A DNA stretch of 12,743 bases from Candidatus Thorarchaeota archaeon (lineage in GTDB: Archaea; Asgardarchaeota; Thorarchaeia; Thorarchaeales; Thorarchaeaceae): NCBI GenBank assembly GCA_029855925.1, contig JAGSHP010000327.1:1-12743 (forward strand), read 5' to 3'. The notes beneath the pieces were generated by a model. That model worked only from the letters and a program-made list of their open reading frames with translations, had not been told where the DNA came from and searched no databases. The first letter of the stretch is position 1. Every line of letters begins with the position of its first letter. The position numbers were made by a program, and so were the translations under genes. Below, one piece after another: positions 6,796 through 12,742 of this stretch.

Positions 6796-7527
6796 TCATC
6801 TCTTGGGCCTGGCGCGCGTCAACCAAAAACTGAGCTCATTTTCGCCGTGCCCGGAAACTGTTGGCGTGATTTCAAGGATAGTAAGATGCCTCTCAAAGAG
6901 ATTGGTCAGGTCCTGTCTTGAAAATGCATAGGGCTGCGTATTCGGAGGCGGATAGCGGGGTCCACGGATGATTCCGACATATTGACCTTCATCTCGAAGA
7001 AGTGATACAATCCTCTGAACATATCGGGGTCGCATCTGAGGCGGAAGTGTCTGAAGGAATGAACGTTCAAAGACCACGTCAAATTGGTCGGCCAGTGAAT
7101 CTAGCCCATAGATGACTTCGGCCTGAATGACATTTAGCGAAACGCCCAATGATACGGCCCGTGCCCTTAGAATGGAGATGGCTGTTGGAGAAATATCGGC
7201 TGCAGTGACATCAAATCCGTGAGATGCAAGATAGAGAGCATTGTCACCATGGCCCGGACCGGGCTCGAAGACTCTACATGGTGTCAACACTCGTCGTTCC
7301 ACAAGATCCACAAGTGCCGGATGCGGTCTCCCGATGCTCCAAGGAGTCGCTCCACGAGCGTATCCAGTTTCGTTGGCCAGCCGACTTATACATAGATAGT
7401 GCGCAATGCCATCGGTCCCTACAAGGTCACGAGCCCAGCCAAGGATGGGAATCCCGGGATTGTCCTCAGACAATGCTTTGCCGCAGATCACACATCTGCC
7501 GTTTTGAGTAGTCATAGTTACATTCAT
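6796..7527 (-). CDS. TPMT-family SAM-dependent methyltransferase with N-terminal zinc-binding-like segment
   Basis: The 243-aa class I methyltransferase uses SAM. The TPMT-family entry TPWSIGRPHPALVDLVE (about 60-76) precedes motif I EPGPGHG (87-93) and the acidic residue D110 of GFDVTAADISP. The family-typical FDVVFERSFLQTLPPQMRPRYV follows. TPMT-family members methylate thiols, selenium/tellurium compounds or halides; which applies here cannot be read from sequence. An N-terminal extension carries C12-x2-C15 and H43-x2-C46, a possible zinc site not usual in TPMT proteins. The frame is open further upstream inside the ClC gene, but ATG 7527 lies about 23 nt after a GATATAGC box and 19 nt after the ClC stop. 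ATG 7515 is an alternative. It probably has its own promoter as well as ClC read-through. Confidence 0.82.
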   Translation of the reverse strand: MNVTMTTQNGRCVICGKALSEDNPGIPILGWARDLVGTDGIAHYLCISRLANETGYARGATPWSIGRPHPALVDLVERRVLTPCRVFEPGPGHGDNALYLASHGFDVTAADISPTAISILRARAVSLGVSLNVIQAEVIYGLDSLADQFDVVFERSFLQTLPPQMRPRYVQRIVSLLRDEGQYVGIIRGPRYPPPNTQPYAFSRQDLTNLFERHLTILEITPTVSGHGENELSFWLTRARPKR

Positions 7528-7545
7528 CTCAAAGCAGAGGCACTC

Positions 7546-7553
7546 GCTATATC
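7546..7553 (-). promoter_or_regulatory. Possible TATA box for the methyltransferase, inside the ClC 3' end
   Basis: On the minus strand this reads GATATAGC, overlapping the ClC stop codon and about 23 nt before ATG 7527. It would support a leaderless transcript. Confidence 0.3.
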
Positions 7554-9379
7554 TTGTCAGTGAAGACAGGTATGCATTCCTCGATGGAGCCTTGAAGGCG
7601 TAGCGACGCAATAGCAGACTCATATGCACGAAAGACATCAGTCTTCGTGAGGAATCCCAGCATCTTCTTAGGATTCGCAGGGTCAAGAATGACTGCATGA
7701 CCCTCAAGTCGTTCCATCATCATATGCAAGACCTCGTCCATGGTCGTATCAAGGCCAACCACAAGAAAGTCTGTCATCATGAGGTTTCTAACCTTGAGTG
7801 GATTCCCTTCGGAGTCGTAACGTTTCTCTAGGTCTTCAGCAATGACTGTGCCCACAATATTACCGTCTGAGTCGACTACAGGGAACTTTGTGTGATGGGT
7901 CTTGTTCAAGACCCTAAGTGCTTCATCTGCAGTCATATCAGGGGACAGTGTCACAGGATTTCGGGTCATGATCTGTCTTGCGGTAATACTTCGTAATGCA
8001 TCGACATAGAGGCCCCTCTTGAGGTTGATGCCTCGCAATCGAAGCTTCTCCGTGTAGATGCTCTCGGGCATTATCGTGACAGCCAGCATATAAGAACTGG
8101 AGACCGCAATCATTAGGGGGAGTATGAGATTATAGTCGCCAGTCATCTCCATAGTCATTACGATACAAGTCACTGGGACATGCGCAGCACCAGCGAACAT
8201 TGCAGCCATTCCGACAAGCGCGTATGCCATGGGGTGAGGCGCCATGTCTGGCGCAATGATATTAAAGACTATTCCAAGAGCGCCGCCGATACCAGCCCCC
8301 ATGAACAGAGTTGGGGCGAAGACACCACCCGAACCCCCTGAGCCTATCGAGAAGGCTGTAGCAAACATCTTGAGAAAACCAAATGTGATGAGAGCCAGAA
8401 ATGATACAGACCCAATTAGAGCGGCATTTATGAACGCATAACCGCTCCCCATAATCGCTGGAACATATGCGGAGTTAGTTGTAAATATGCCACTATAACC
8501 AAAAATCCCTTCCAAGACCACGACCCATGCAGCCAGGAGTCCTAGCATTAGACCACCCATGGCGGGCTTGAAATAGTCAGAACCGCGCAAATGCATGAAG
8601 AAGTCCTCAGAGAGATACAGTATCTTGACCCAGACCTTACTTACGACTCCAAAGATCAGGCCCATAATGAAATAGAATATCAATTCAGGATAGCTCGATA
8701 GTGAGAGTGACGGAGCAGAGAGCGATGCTGCATCCGCCCCAAAGAAACCATTCACTATTGCAACACCAATAACAGAGGCAAGAATGACGGGTATCACAGA
8801 AACGCCAGAGAGTTCTCCAACAAGGACCTCAACACCAAACAGAGCACCACCAAGAGGCGCACTGAAGATTGATGCAATACCGGATGCCAAGCCACATACT
8901 ACAAGAGTGCGTGTCTCACGTCTGCCCAGTTTGAACATTTGAGCCAGTGCTGAACCAGTCCCGGACCCAATCTGGGCAATTGGACCTTCACGACCGCATG
9001 AGCCACCTGAGCCTATAGTAAAGGCCGAGGCAATCGTCTTTATGATAGGTACTTGAGGACGAATCTTCCCTCCCTCAAGAACGTACGCCTCCATGACCTC
9101 GGGCACACCATGACCACTTGCCTCAGGGGCATATCGAGTTGTGAGAAAACCACTGAACAGCGAACCGATCACTGGCACAATGATCCAACCCAGCATTCCT
9201 ATATACTCAGGAATAATGGAGAAGACCACAGACAACCAATAGACTGAGAGTCTAAATACAACGGCTACAGCTCCAGACACAGCTCCGGTGAGAGCGGCCA
9301 GCAAATTCAACACGATATTCTGCTCAGACTTGACTCCTTTGATCTTTCGCCTAATCAACGCGCCCCTACTTTGAGCCAT
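7547..9379 (-). CDS. ClC-family chloride channel/transporter with two CBS domains
   Basis: The 610-aa protein has a ClC membrane domain (about 20-440) and a C-terminal CBS pair (about 466-521 and 529-586). The three anion-pathway signatures are present: GHGVPEV (89-95), GREGP with the gating glutamate E131 (129-133), and GSGGVFAP (349-356). Y442 in the last helix is a candidate for the ion-coordinating Tyr. At the place of the internal proton glutamate (the second E of LFxxEE in antiporters) the sequence is LFGVEV, with Val185, as in many ClC channels. The CBS pair usually binds adenine nucleotides and gates transport. ATG 9379 has no good SD; a strong TATA sequence lies about 60 nt upstream. 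The methyltransferase gene follows after 19 bp on the same strand. Confidence 0.95.
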   Translation of the reverse strand: MAQSRGALIRRKIKGVKSEQNIVLNLLAALTGAVSGAVAVVFRLSVYWLSVVFSIIPEYIGMLGWIIVPVIGSLFSGFLTTRYAPEASGHGVPEVMEAYVLEGGKIRPQVPIIKTIASAFTIGSGGSCGREGPIAQIGSGTGSALAQMFKLGRRETRTLVVCGLASGIASIFSAPLGGALFGVEVLVGELSGVSVIPVILASVIGVAIVNGFFGADAASLSAPSLSLSSYPELIFYFIMGLIFGVVSKVWVKILYLSEDFFMHLRGSDYFKPAMGGLMLGLLAAWVVVLEGIFGYSGIFTTNSAYVPAIMGSGYAFINAALIGSVSFLALITFGFLKMFATAFSIGSGGSGGVFAPTLFMGAGIGGALGIVFNIIAPDMAPHPMAYALVGMAAMFAGAAHVPVTCIVMTMEMTGDYNLILPLMIAVSSSYMLAVTIMPESIYTEKLRLRGINLKRGLYVDALRSITARQIMTRNPVTLSPDMTADEALRVLNKTHHTKFPVVDSDGNIVGTVIAEDLEKRYDSEGNPLKVRNLMMTDFLVVGLDTTMDEVLHMMMERLEGHAVILDPANPKKMLGFLTKTDVFRAYESAIASLRLQGSIEECIPVFTDKI

Positions 9380-9432
9380 CGTCGTTCGCCAGTACCTTCA
9401 ACAGTATGGTGTGTTTCTTAAGTGTAGTGGCT

Positions 9433-9447
9433 GAAATATATATTAAA
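9433..9447 (-). promoter_or_regulatory. TATA box of the ClC gene
   Basis: On the minus strand this reads TTTTAATATATATTT. Transcription would start near 9415, leaving a short 5' UTR of about 35 nt before ATG 9379. Confidence 0.55.
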
Positions 9448-9452
9448 AACCT

Positions 9453-9476
9453 GTTCTATCAATGATGATATAGAAC
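9453..9476. repeat. Inverted repeat just upstream of the ClC TATA box
   Basis: GTTCTAT (9453-9459) and ATAGAAC (9470-9476) are perfect reverse complements with a 10-bp spacer. The arms are 17 bp centre to centre and sit immediately upstream of the ClC promoter, a plausible position for an activator or dimeric regulator. The rest of 9380-9658 shows no gene. Confidence 0.4.
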
Positions 9477-9617
9477 TGATCATGATAAGGACATTCAAGG
9501 ATGTCGCGACTGCAATCGGGCTGATCACTTGGAACTGCCCCGTCAAGCAAAATCAGAGGAACAAGACAGTCAGCAGAGCCATTCAAACACAATGGAAAGC
9601 TGTACCATCTTGTTCGT

Positions 9618-9651
9618 AAAAAAAAGAGAGGCGCCGGAGCCAAGCTCCGGC
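9618..9651 (-). terminator. Hairpin plus T-tract terminator of the GPH transporter gene
   Basis: GCCGGAGC (9633-9640) and GCTCCGGC (9644-9651) form a perfect 8-bp stem with a 3-nt loop. On the minus strand it is followed by CGCCTCTC and eight T (9618-9625). It lies 8 nt after the stop of the transporter gene and has the form of an intrinsic terminator. Confidence 0.8.
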
Positions 9652-9658
9652 CAAGAAA

Positions 9659-10996
9659 CTACTGAGTTTCAACAATCGCTTTGTGATGGACCTCTCCAGT
9701 TCTTACACCAGCCATCAGCAACAATGCAATGACAAAGAAACCAATGGACACGGGATACAAGTATGCAATGGAGGTCAGGTCAAAGATGACTCCTGAGAGC
9801 AGTGGACCAAGAATCGCTGCAGACATGCTGGCTAAGTAGTAGAGACCTGTGCCAGCACCCAGTCGTTCCTGTCCAAGCATCTGCCATACCATTACAATTG
9901 AGTTGACATTCACCATCGCCCAGCCAACACCCGCGACTGCAAGAACAAGAATGATGGTGACGTAATCAGTAATGAACCAGAGAACAGACAGTGATGCAAT
10001 CATGATTACGAGACCCACAACAATCGTATTCTTTCGTCCGGCTCTCACAGCAATTGCACCTGCAGGCACGGCAAAGACAACAAAGGCAATTGCAATACCA
10101 TTTAGCAGGAATGAGGCGTCCGCAGTAGCAAAGCCAAGAACCTCATTGCCGTATTTCGTGAACCAGGTTTCAATGGCGTTGTAACCAAAGAACCACATGA
10201 GAATCGCGCCTAGCAGAACAAGAGCAGACTTGTCTTCAGCAAAGGACACCTGGTGGAGCGCCTCTATGATGCCAATCTCACCTGATGAGGCATCTGGCGG
10301 AGGCACCTCTGGTTCCTTGACAGTGACGAACAGGATAATCAAGGAAATGACCATGATCACGCTGGTAGTGAGAAACGTCAGGACTGGACCAGACTGTTGC
10401 GCAGTGACACCTAGGAGTACACCTATTGCAGGGTCTTGGATCTTGTAGATACGAGATGCCACCAAGAAAGCGAAAATGGCACCAATGCCACCCATCAGGT
10501 TGATCACTCCATTTGCCTTGGTTCTGTTTTCGGAGGGGACCAAGTCAGGCATCAATGCCACAACAGGCGCTCGATAGAATGCCATTGCAATGTTGAAGAT
10601 CGTGATCATTGAGAACATCAGCCAGAAACTTCCAATGGCCCAACCATAGGCGATTAGTGTGAAGAATGTGGCTGCCACAGGGATTCCGACCATAATGTAT
10701 GGCATCCTGCGTCCCCATCGTGTTCGGGTCTTGTCCGAGTGCGCTCCAATCCAAGGCTGCATGAAGAGTGCAAAGACATTATCGAGAACCATTATGGCAC
10801 CAATAATCGTGTTTTGGAGGTCGCCCACAATGAACGTCGGTAGAAAGTCTGCAGGTAGATAACTGTTATAGACACTCCAGCTAACACCAGTGGTGAAGAA
10901 CCCCAGACCAATGGCTAGAACATATAGCCAGTTCATCTTGGATGGGACGCTCACTCCTGATTCTGGATCAGTGATACTGTCGTCATCAGTTGTCAA
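9659..10996 (-). CDS. GPH/SLC45-like sugar:cation symporter (MFS)
   Basis: The 445-aa polytopic protein has about 12 helices. The signature loop between helices 2 and 3 (residues 84-103: GAHSDKTRTRWGRRMPYIMVG) is typical of the GPH and SLC45/SUT-type sugar symporters, as is the WSVYNSYLPADFLP segment of helix 1. A hydrophilic central loop (about 225-250) separates the halves, and a second DR/RxGRK-like loop occurs as RAGRKN. Substrate is likely a sugar or glycoside coupled to H+ or Na+, by family only. TTG 10996 is the start: GGAG (11005-11008) lies 8 nt upstream and a CTATTTAAG box lies near 11050. It ends in a strong terminator and follows the small-ORF chain on the same strand, 118 nt away. 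Confidence 0.88.
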   Translation of the reverse strand: MTTDDDSITDPESGVSVPSKMNWLYVLAIGLGFFTTGVSWSVYNSYLPADFLPTFIVGDLQNTIIGAIMVLDNVFALFMQPWIGAHSDKTRTRWGRRMPYIMVGIPVAATFFTLIAYGWAIGSFWLMFSMITIFNIAMAFYRAPVVALMPDLVPSENRTKANGVINLMGGIGAIFAFLVASRIYKIQDPAIGVLLGVTAQQSGPVLTFLTTSVIMVISLIILFVTVKEPEVPPPDASSGEIGIIEALHQVSFAEDKSALVLLGAILMWFFGYNAIETWFTKYGNEVLGFATADASFLLNGIAIAFVVFAVPAGAIAVRAGRKNTIVVGLVIMIASLSVLWFITDYVTIILVLAVAGVGWAMVNVNSIVMVWQMLGQERLGAGTGLYYLASMSAAILGPLLSGVIFDLTSIAYLYPVSIGFFVIALLLMAGVRTGEVHHKAIVETQ

Positions 10997-11049
10997 CTTA
11001 CTCGCTCCATACTTGATAAGTCAGTGTGGGGTATAGAATTACAAACGGT

Positions 11050-11058
11050 CTTAAATAG
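11050..11058 (-). promoter_or_regulatory. TATA box of the GPH transporter gene
   Basis: On the minus strand this reads CTATTTAAG. It predicts a transcription start near 11028 and a 5' UTR of about 30 nt containing the GGAG SD. It shows the transporter can be expressed independently of the small ORFs upstream. Confidence 0.4.
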
Positions 11059-11108
11059 AGTAATGAATTGAGAGAAGGCCATTGAAGCAGGTCAAGGAAA
11101 AGGAGAGA

Positions 11109-11127
11109 GGAGGCCTATGTGGCCTCC
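11109..11127 (-). terminator. Hairpin ending the small-ORF chain
   Basis: GGAGGCC (11109-11115) and GGCCTCC (11121-11127) form a perfect 7-bp stem with a 5-nt loop. On the minus strand it spans the last codons and stop of the final small ORF and is followed by a pyrimidine-rich TCTCTCCTTTTCC. The T-tract is weak, so termination may be partial, or the hairpin may be an attenuator before the transporter gene. Confidence 0.45.
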
Positions 11128-11228
11128 AGAGATAGGATTTCCTCAAGTGATGGGGAGATTTCACTCTCATTATGGGGTGAAGACGTGTCTCTGGACTCAT
11201 CACTGTCCAGTTCACGACGACGCACCAC
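11115..11228 (-). CDS. Small ORF 5 of the coupled chain (37 aa, acidic, Ser/Glu-rich)
   Basis: Starts GTG 11228 (the next codon is also GTG) 3 nt after AGGTGAT (11232-11238), which contains the stop of the preceding small ORF. The product begins with a basic MVRRRELD, continues through a Ser/Asp/Glu-rich stretch, and ends in a short amphipathic helix candidate (SLEEILSLEAT). There is no Cys and no membrane segment. The TAG stop lies in the loop of the terminal hairpin. I do not recognise the protein. Support is the ribosome-binding site and the regular chain arrangement rather than homology. Confidence 0.45.
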   Translation of the reverse strand: MVRRRELDSDESRDTSSPHNESEISPSLEEILSLEAT

Positions 11229-11232
11229 TTAA

Positions 11233-11325
11233 TCACCTGCGAAAGTAGGCGTATGTAATTGCTTGAGTCGAAATCGCTCTTCGTGGAGCGACACACTGAT
11301 TCTTGCTGTTGTCCTTATTCGTCAT
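11233..11325 (-). CDS. Small ORF 4 of the coupled chain (30 aa)
   Basis: Starts ATG 11325, 4 nt after AAGGTGA (11330-11336), whose TGA is the stop of the preceding small ORF. The product is basic and polar at the N-terminus (MTNKDNSKNQ), has a single Cys11, and ends YAYFRR. The final CGC-AGG-TGA supplies the ribosome-binding site for the next ORF. Not recognised; too short for domain assignment. No signal peptide or membrane helix. Confidence 0.5.
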   Translation of the reverse strand: MTNKDNSKNQCVAPRRAISTQAITYAYFRR

Positions 11326-11329
11326 AGTT

Positions 11330-11434
11330 TCACCTTCTGAATGAATACAGGGAGGAGAATGCCTCTGCCTGCACTACGTCTAATTTGCTACGAAGCTCCT
11401 CGTATCGGTCACGTACTCGATCTTTCGGTCTCAT
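11330..11434 (-). CDS. Small ORF 3 of the coupled chain (34 aa, charged helix)
   Basis: Starts ATG 11434, 4 nt after GAGGTGAT (11439-11446), an eight-base match to the SD consensus and the best ribosome-binding site in the window. The product is highly charged and predicted helical (MRPKDRVRDRYEELRSKLDV...), with an aromatic C-terminus ending YSFRR. The AGG-TGA at its end forms part of the SD of the next ORF. An isolated amphipathic helix of this kind could bind a partner protein or membrane surface; that is speculation. Confidence 0.55.
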   Translation of the reverse strand: MRPKDRVRDRYEELRSKLDVVQAEAFSSLYSFRR

Positions 11435-11439
11435 ATGGA

Positions 11440-11532
11440 TCACCTCATCATATCTTGTACGTGCGGTAGTCCAAATGATTCCAGTGGCCGTTCTTGCCAA
11501 TCATATCGATCTTGAGGGAGTCTCTGCAGCAC
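11440..11532 (-). CDS. Small ORF 2 of the coupled chain (30 aa)
   Basis: Starts GTG 11532, 5 nt after GGGTGA (11538-11543). The product is polar with two Trp/Tyr-containing segments (DRYDWQERPLESFGLP) and ends QDMMR. Its last codons ATG-AGG-TGA merge into the GAGGTGAT site of the next ORF. Not recognised; no membrane segment. It could be a regulatory leader for ORF 3 or a microprotein. Confidence 0.45.
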   Translation of the reverse strand: MLQRLPQDRYDWQERPLESFGLPHVQDMMR

Positions 11533-11537
11533 TTTAG

Positions 11538-11573
11538 TCACCCGCTAATGGTTTGTTCTGCAAACCTTAACAC
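11538..11573 (-). CDS. Possible leaderless 11-aa leader peptide (small ORF 1)
   Basis: GTG 11573 falls about 26 nt from the centre of the TATA box at 11595-11603, where transcription should begin. It encodes MLRFAEQTISG. Its GGG-TGA end supplies the SD of the next ORF, repeating the pattern of the rest of the chain. The coding stretch contains a GGTTTG/CAAACC hairpin. Very short, so tentative. Confidence 0.3.
   Translation of the reverse strand: MLRFAEQTISG
11550..11566. repeat. Perfect inverted repeat in the leader of the small-ORF chain
   Basis: GGTTTG (11550-11555) and CAAACC (11561-11566) are exact complements around TTCTG. It lies 7-23 nt downstream of the predicted transcription start, suitable for a repressor site or an RNA hairpin in the leader. 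Confidence 0.4.
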
Positions 11574-11643
11574 AATATTGGTAGAGTGGTTAAGCCATAT
11601 AAAGGTTTGCACCACCAACCATTTTGGCATGTTAAGGTTGTAT
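11559..11643. promoter_or_regulatory. Three-copy operator candidate between the small-ORF chain and the winged-helix regulator
   Basis: A 14-bp motif occurs three times: TGTTAAGGTTTGCA on the minus strand (11559-11572), TATAAAGGTTTGCA on the plus strand (11598-11611, 12/14 identical) and TGTTAAGGTTGTAT (11630-11643, first ten bases identical). The first overlaps the predicted start of the minus-strand transcript, the second its TATA box, and the third lies upstream of both promoters. This is the geometry of a repressor acting on a divergent pair. Confidence 0.45.
11595..11603 (-). promoter_or_regulatory. TATA box of the small-ORF chain
   Basis: On the minus strand this reads TTTATATGG, preceded by a purine-rich BRE-like AAACC. 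It predicts transcription start near 11574, at the leader ORF. Confidence 0.5.
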
Positions 11644-11661
11644 AGCGTACTATAAACACAC

Positions 11662-11670
11662 TTTTATAAG
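11662..11670 (+). promoter_or_regulatory. TATA box of the winged-helix regulator gene
   Basis: TTTTATAAG is centred about 29 nt before ATG 11695, which has no SD. The mRNA is therefore probably leaderless or nearly so. Confidence 0.55.
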
Positions 11671-11694
11671 GTTCAGCCCATTAGATGGATAGTC

Positions 11695-12462
11695 ATGACC
11701 GCCTCAATGATAGAGCAGCCAGAGGATGTTGATAGGCTAACCGATACGCTCAGAAACATTGAGCTCACCAAGGAGGGGCGTGTTCCTCAGAAGGAACTCG
11801 TCTTTGTGACAGAGGAGGAGAGGATTCATGCATTGGATGACCCGGTGCGCCTAACAATACTCAAGACGCTGAAGAGAGGAATTCCGGACACAATTACCAC
11901 CCGAACAAGAGATGAAGAGAGCGGGGATCTCATAATACGACAACGTGAGGTCAAACGTCATGCGTTGTCAGTAATTGAAATTGTAAAGCTGTCTGCAATG
12001 GATGACGAGATTGAGCCAATCACCAAGAACCAAGTATACCACCATCTCCCTCGGCTGATTGAGGCAGGACTTGTTGTCAAATTTGGAACTGTCACAACAG
12101 GAAAGAGAACCACGGACTACTACAGACGTACGGCAAGAGGATTTGTGATGGCCACGGCCCCGCGTCTAACGAGCACGAAACTGTTGAAAAGTAAGGTCAT
12201 TCAGTCAATCCAGAGGTTGAACAACGTCTTTGGGTTCGAGCTCTCCGATGATGAGAAGAGGAAGTTGACCGACCTCATAATCAATGCTTGGAAGATTGAG
12301 GCTTCCAGCCGCACAAAGATTGCCGAGATGATCAAGGGAGATGTTGTTGACAGTGATGTGCTGGACTTGTACGAGTTCCTCCTGAATGTATACGCAACGG
12401 GAATAGAAGAATGGATATCAACGCAACAACAGATAAGGGGCATCCTGTTCCCAGATGAATGA
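11695..12462 (+). CDS. ArsR-like winged-helix transcription regulator
   Basis: The 255-aa protein has an ArsR-type entry helix (ERIHALDDPVRLTILKTL, residues 42-59) and a polar insertion (about 61-90, TTRTRDEESGDLII). The recognition region follows (ITKNQVYHHLPRLIEAGLV, 109-127), with a wing (VKFGTVTTGKRTTDYYRRT, 128-146) typical of ArsR/MarR-like winged helices. The C-terminal half (about 155-250) is helical and may dimerise or bind a ligand. No Cys metal-binding motif of the classic ArsR type is present, so a metal sensor role is unlikely. It is leaderless from its own TATA box and divergent from the small-ORF chain, with candidate operators between them. Autoregulation and control of that chain are inferred from layout. 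Confidence 0.82.
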   Translation: MTASMIEQPEDVDRLTDTLRNIELTKEGRVPQKELVFVTEEERIHALDDPVRLTILKTLKRGIPDTITTRTRDEESGDLIIRQREVKRHALSVIEIVKLSAMDDEIEPITKNQVYHHLPRLIEAGLVVKFGTVTTGKRTTDYYRRTARGFVMATAPRLTSTKLLKSKVIQSIQRLNNVFGFELSDDEKRKLTDLIINAWKIEASSRTKIAEMIKGDVVDSDVLDLYEFLLNVYATGIEEWISTQQQIRGILFPDE

Positions 12463-12523
12463 GTGAACTGATAGAGCCCCAGATGCAAATGCAAAGAACT
12501 GACAATGTATGAGTGAGTGCCCA

Positions 12524-12742
12524 CTACAATGCGCATACATTTGTTGCTGTATCAATGACCCCTTCAATGGACTTCAACTTGTCAACAACAAACCGGCTCA
12601 TCTCATCATTGTCTTTGAACTCGGCTTTTACAATCATATCATAAGCGCCAAAGATGATGTGAACCTGCTTGGTTTCGCTAAAGGACTTGATCCTATCGAA
12701 TACATCACGAGTTGAATCGCTACGAACCTTTAGCATGATGAA
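12524..12742 (-). CDS. Stand-alone Lrp/AsnC RAM (ligand-binding) domain protein, probably partial at right edge
   Basis: The visible part matches a single RAM domain without a DNA-binding helix-turn-helix. A first strand (IMLKVRS), a helix (DVFDRIKSF), the diagnostic central strand pair VHIIFGAYDMIVKAEF, a helix (DEMSRFVVDKLKSI) and a last strand (VIDTATNVCAL) are visible. Such proteins bind small ligands such as amino acids and can modulate Lrp-type partners. ATG 12736 would begin inside strand 1, and the frame is open to the window edge, so the true start probably lies outside. It is convergent with the winged-helix regulator (61-bp gap, no obvious terminator). Confidence 0.8.
   Translation of the reverse strand, partial: FIMLKVRSDSTRDVFDRIKSFSETKQVHIIFGAYDMIVKAEFKDNDEMSRFVVDKLKSIEGVIDTATNVCAL

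Noticed and set aside
7528..7707. N-terminal extension of the methyltransferase to ATG 7707
   Set aside because: Those codons lie within the ClC CBS domain in another frame. The TPMT-family and zinc-like segments begin after ATG 7527, which has a suitable TATA distance.
11051..11296. An 81-codon minus-strand ORF (GTG start) overlapping the last two small ORFs in another frame
   Set aside because: No ribosome-binding site before the GTG, composition unlike a protein, and it runs across the terminal hairpin. The small ORFs in the other frames have strong SD sites.
11115..11573. A single decayed gene broken by frameshifts instead of separate small ORFs
   Set aside because: Each junction carries a correctly placed SD and start codon immediately after the stop. 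Random decay would not produce this repeatedly, though comparison with relatives is needed to exclude it formally.
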